A DNA stretch of 7,330 nt from Bacteroidales bacterium (lineage in GTDB: Bacteria; Bacteroidota; Bacteroidia; Bacteroidales; UBA932). A program made the position numbers and the translations under genes. The DNA lies in NCBI GenBank assembly GCA_024695285.1, contig JAILIM010000086.1, positions 1-7,330 on the forward strand, in the 5' to 3' direction. The notes under the pieces are model-generated. The model searched no databases, was not told the origin of the DNA, and saw only the letters and a program-made list of their open reading frames with translations. This document shows, piece after piece, positions 5,961-7,330 of the stretch (positions within the stretch are counted from its first letter, which is position 1; each line of letters starts with the position of its first letter).

Positions 5961-6536
5961 CTACTTGTACTGGAGTTTCATGATCAGGCCGGTCACGAGC
6001 AGCAGGACGCCGCCCAGCGTGAAGACCAGCAGCTGCGCTTCGCTCTTGACGAGCATCGCGAAAACGGCGCCGCACACGCCCAGCAGGAAACCGCAGATGA
6101 TGACGGGCCAGTTTTTCAGCAGGACCCCGGACATGCACTCGGCCAGGCCCATGATGATGACGATGATGAGCGATACGTTCATGGGAACGAGGAAGACGGC
6201 GACGGTGCTGAGCGTGATGGCGAAGGCGCCGAAGACGCGCCACACGCCGCTGAGCAGCTTGCTGACCTCGTTCTGCGGGACCGCGACGTCATACTTGCCC
6301 ATCAGGGCGGCGGCCGGGTAGCCGATGACCGGCATGGCGAACCAAAGGAAGTTCCACTGCGGCTTGCCGGTCAGGTGCCATAATAAATAGATGATAAGGG
6401 AAGTGAGGGTGAGCAGCGCTCCCCAAAGCATGAAATACTTGGCGCTGTTGCGAAGGATGCCCTTCCGGCTCTTGTTGAAGGTTTCGGTGATGAGCTGAAG
6501 GCTCTGCTGAGCCGTCATTTCTTTGTTCTGTTCCAT
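5961..6536 (-). CDS. Six-TM membrane protein of unknown function, partner of the winged-helix regulator
   Basis: The 191-residue product has a hydrophilic N-terminal helix (about 1-30, including TAQQSLQLITETFNKSRK) and six predicted membrane segments near 35-54, 62-80, 99-117, 121-140, 144-163 and 168-186. It ends in a short basic tail. No enzymatic motif is seen. A longer reading from 6632 is open, but its first 32 codons cover the promoter (its -33 and -7 boxes lie at 6633-6602), so the ATG at 6536 is chosen. Similar proteins occur in Bacteroidota just upstream of small winged-helix regulators, as here with 3 bases between genes. A role in sensing or in modulating the regulator is a guess from context only. 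It is the first gene of the four-gene minus-strand run. Confidence 0.8.
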   Translation of the reverse strand: MEQNKEMTAQQSLQLITETFNKSRKGILRNSAKYFMLWGALLTLTSLIIYLLWHLTGKPQWNFLWFAMPVIGYPAAALMGKYDVAVPQNEVSKLLSGVWRVFGAFAITLSTVAVFLVPMNVSLIIVIIMGLAECMSGVLLKNWPVIICGFLLGVCGAVFAMLVKSEAQLLVFTLGGVLLLVTGLIMKLQYK

Positions 6537-6601
6537 TGTATCCGTTGTTTGACTTGTTTTTGGGACAAGGTACAGCTGCGCAGTCTGTCCTCGCCACGGT
6601 G

Positions 6602-6633
6602 CAAATGTAAACAAGTTTATATTATAAACCAAA
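6602..6633 (-). promoter_or_regulatory. Canonical Bacteroidota promoter for the membrane protein-regulator operon
   Basis: On the minus strand TTTG (6633-6630) is followed after 20 bases by TACATTTG (6609-6602). This is a full match to the Bacteroidota sigma-ABfr consensus in both boxes and spacing. Transcription should begin near 6597-6594, leaving a leader of about 60 bases before the ATG at 6536. Confidence 0.8.
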
Positions 6634-6662
6634 TTTTTTGTAAAATATTTTTGGGGGCAACT

Positions 6663-6710
6663 GTAAAGTGTAAAGCCGGAAGTGTAAAGAGTTGTAAAGT
6701 TCTTTACACT
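6663..6710. repeat. Cluster of GTAAAG direct repeats with inverted copy, candidate operator
   Basis: GTAAAG occurs four times on the plus strand (starts 6663, 6670, 6684, 6694) and its complement CTTTAC once at 6702-6707. The longer unit AGTGTAAAG appears at 6667-6675 and 6681-6689, and its exact complement CTTTACACT at 6702-6710. The latter two could form a 9-bp stem with a 12-base loop. GTAAAGTTCTTTAC (6694-6707) is a 14-base perfect palindrome, counting the central TT as spacer. The cluster lies between two divergent promoters, 30 bases upstream of the minus-strand -33 box and about 50 bases before the plus-strand one. An operator is more likely than a terminator, since no gene ends here. 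The binding protein is unknown. Confidence 0.6.
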
Positions 6711-6758
6711 TTTCAGGTCTGTGATTTTTAATGTTATCTGCTGTTAATCAGTGAGTTA

Positions 6759-6767
6759 AATACTTTG
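6759..6767 (+). promoter_or_regulatory. Weak candidate -7 element for the TolC-family gene
   Basis: AATACTTTG resembles TAnnTTTG, but the TA and TTTG are separated by one base instead of two, and no -33 TTTG is seen at the expected distance. Its position, about 44 bases before the ATG at 6811, is suitable. The imperfect match could mean that this promoter needs an activator. Confidence 0.3.
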
Positions 6768-6810
6768 GCACGGTGGATGTTACCCGTGTAGGCGATTAAA
6801 CAATCATACT

Positions 6811-7330
6811 ATGCTGAATCATATTCATTCCAAATGGTTAGTATCGGCCCTGGCGCTTGCTGTGACAGTAAGCGCCAACGGCCAAGAACCGATGACGCTC
6901 CACGACTGCATGGAGTATGCGATTTCCAACGCCACGAAAGTCCGCATCCAGCAGGCGACCGTCGGCGACGCCCGCATCGCCCGCCGCGACGCCATCCTGG
7001 CCGTCTTCCTGCCGACGCTGAACGGCGGCACTTCCGCCTCATACAGTTTCGGCCGCAACATCGACCCGGAGACCAATACCTATATCAACACGGTGTCTTT
7101 CAGCAACGGCTACAGCCTCTCGGCAGGCATCACCCTGTTCAACGGGTTTTCCGCCGTCAACAACCTGAAAATCTCCCAGACTTCCCTCAAGATGGGGGAG
7201 ACCCGGGAGAAACAGGTGGAAGCGGAGATTTGCCTGGCAGTGATGGAGGCGTACTACAACGTGGTGTACTACAAGCGCCCGCTCGACGTCTATGAGGAGC
7301 AGGTGGCCACCGCGGAACAGGCACTGACCA
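6811..7330 (+). CDS. TolC-family outer-membrane efflux protein (3' end outside window)
   Basis: The frame is open for 173 codons to the right edge. Residues 1 to about 24 are a signal peptide (Lys8, then WLVSALALAVTVSANG). The mature protein begins with the OEP-family opening MTLHDCMEYAISNATKVRIQ in the first helix, then LPTLNGGTSASYSFGRNID and the SLSAGITLFNGF strand. A long helix starting near NNLKISQTSLKMGETREKQ follows. Family members form trimeric outer-membrane ducts that work with an inner-membrane pump and a periplasmic adaptor; in Bacteroidota the adaptor and ABC or RND genes usually follow directly, but they lie outside the window. The gene is divergent from the membrane protein-regulator operon and shares its regulatory region, so the winged-helix protein may influence it (inference). 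The ATG is the first in frame after the AT-rich leader. Confidence 0.92.
   Translation, partial: MLNHIHSKWLVSALALAVTVSANGQEPMTLHDCMEYAISNATKVRIQQATVGDARIARRDAILAVFLPTLNGGTSASYSFGRNIDPETNTYINTVSFSNGYSLSAGITLFNGFSAVNNLKISQTSLKMGETREKQVEAEICLAVMEAYYNVVYYKRPLDVYEEQVATAEQALT

Noticed and set aside
6537..6632. N-terminal extension of the six-TM membrane protein to an ATG at 6632
   Set aside because: The extension would start inside the -33 box of the canonical promoter and cover its -7 box, so it would not be in the transcript.
6663..6710. CRISPR-like or tandem-repeat array
   Set aside because: The repeats are only 6-9 bases, irregularly spaced (7, 14 and 10 bases) and without spacer-length units; an operator cluster fits better.

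Overview
The window looks like chromosome of a GC-rich member of the Bacteroidota, probably Bacteroidales. The support is threefold. Short AT-rich intergenic gaps carry the Bacteroidota -7 promoter element TAnnTTTG immediately ahead of several genes. Shine-Dalgarno sequences are largely absent. The gene content (BtuB-type TonB receptor, TolC-family protein, flotillin/NfeD pair, short winged-helix regulator with a small membrane protein) is typical of that phylum. The species cannot be named from the sequence alone.

Layout. (1) Positions 1-1290, minus strand: a two-gene membrane operon, an NfeD-like OB-fold membrane protein followed by a flotillin/SPFH protein that runs off the left edge. (2) Positions 1291-1552: a divergent intergenic region with a TAnnTTTG promoter for each direction and, on the plus strand, a compact cobalamin riboswitch whose P1 helix begins only a few bases after the predicted -7 box. 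(3) Positions 1553-4141, plus strand: the riboswitch-controlled B12 uptake pair, a BtuB-like TonB-dependent outer-membrane receptor and a short, divergent FecCD/BtuC-family permease that lacks the usual first membrane segment; no ATPase or binding protein accompanies it here. (4) Positions 4144-4169: a perfect 10-bp hairpin between convergent genes, a probable shared terminator. (5) Positions 6536 down to 4179, minus strand: a tightly packed run of a six-TM membrane protein, a MarR/ArsR-like winged-helix regulator, an exported choloylglycine-hydrolase-family Ntn hydrolase and a small periplasmic FMN-binding-domain protein with an SGAT flavinylation motif. (6) Positions 6537-6810: a divergent regulatory region with a textbook Bacteroidota promoter (TTTG-N20-TACATTTG) for the membrane-protein operon and an unexplained cluster of GTAAAG repeats with an inverted copy. 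(7) Position 6811 to the right edge, plus strand: the start of a TolC-family outer-membrane efflux protein.

How the genes work together: low cobalamin should open the riboswitch and raise the receptor and permease. The regulator/membrane-protein pair probably forms an autoregulated unit, and the repeat cluster upstream is the natural candidate operator for it or for the TolC gene. No wholly new system is evident. The least explained items are the GTAAAG cluster, the truncated permease, and the pairing of an exported amidase with a flavinylated protein in one operon.
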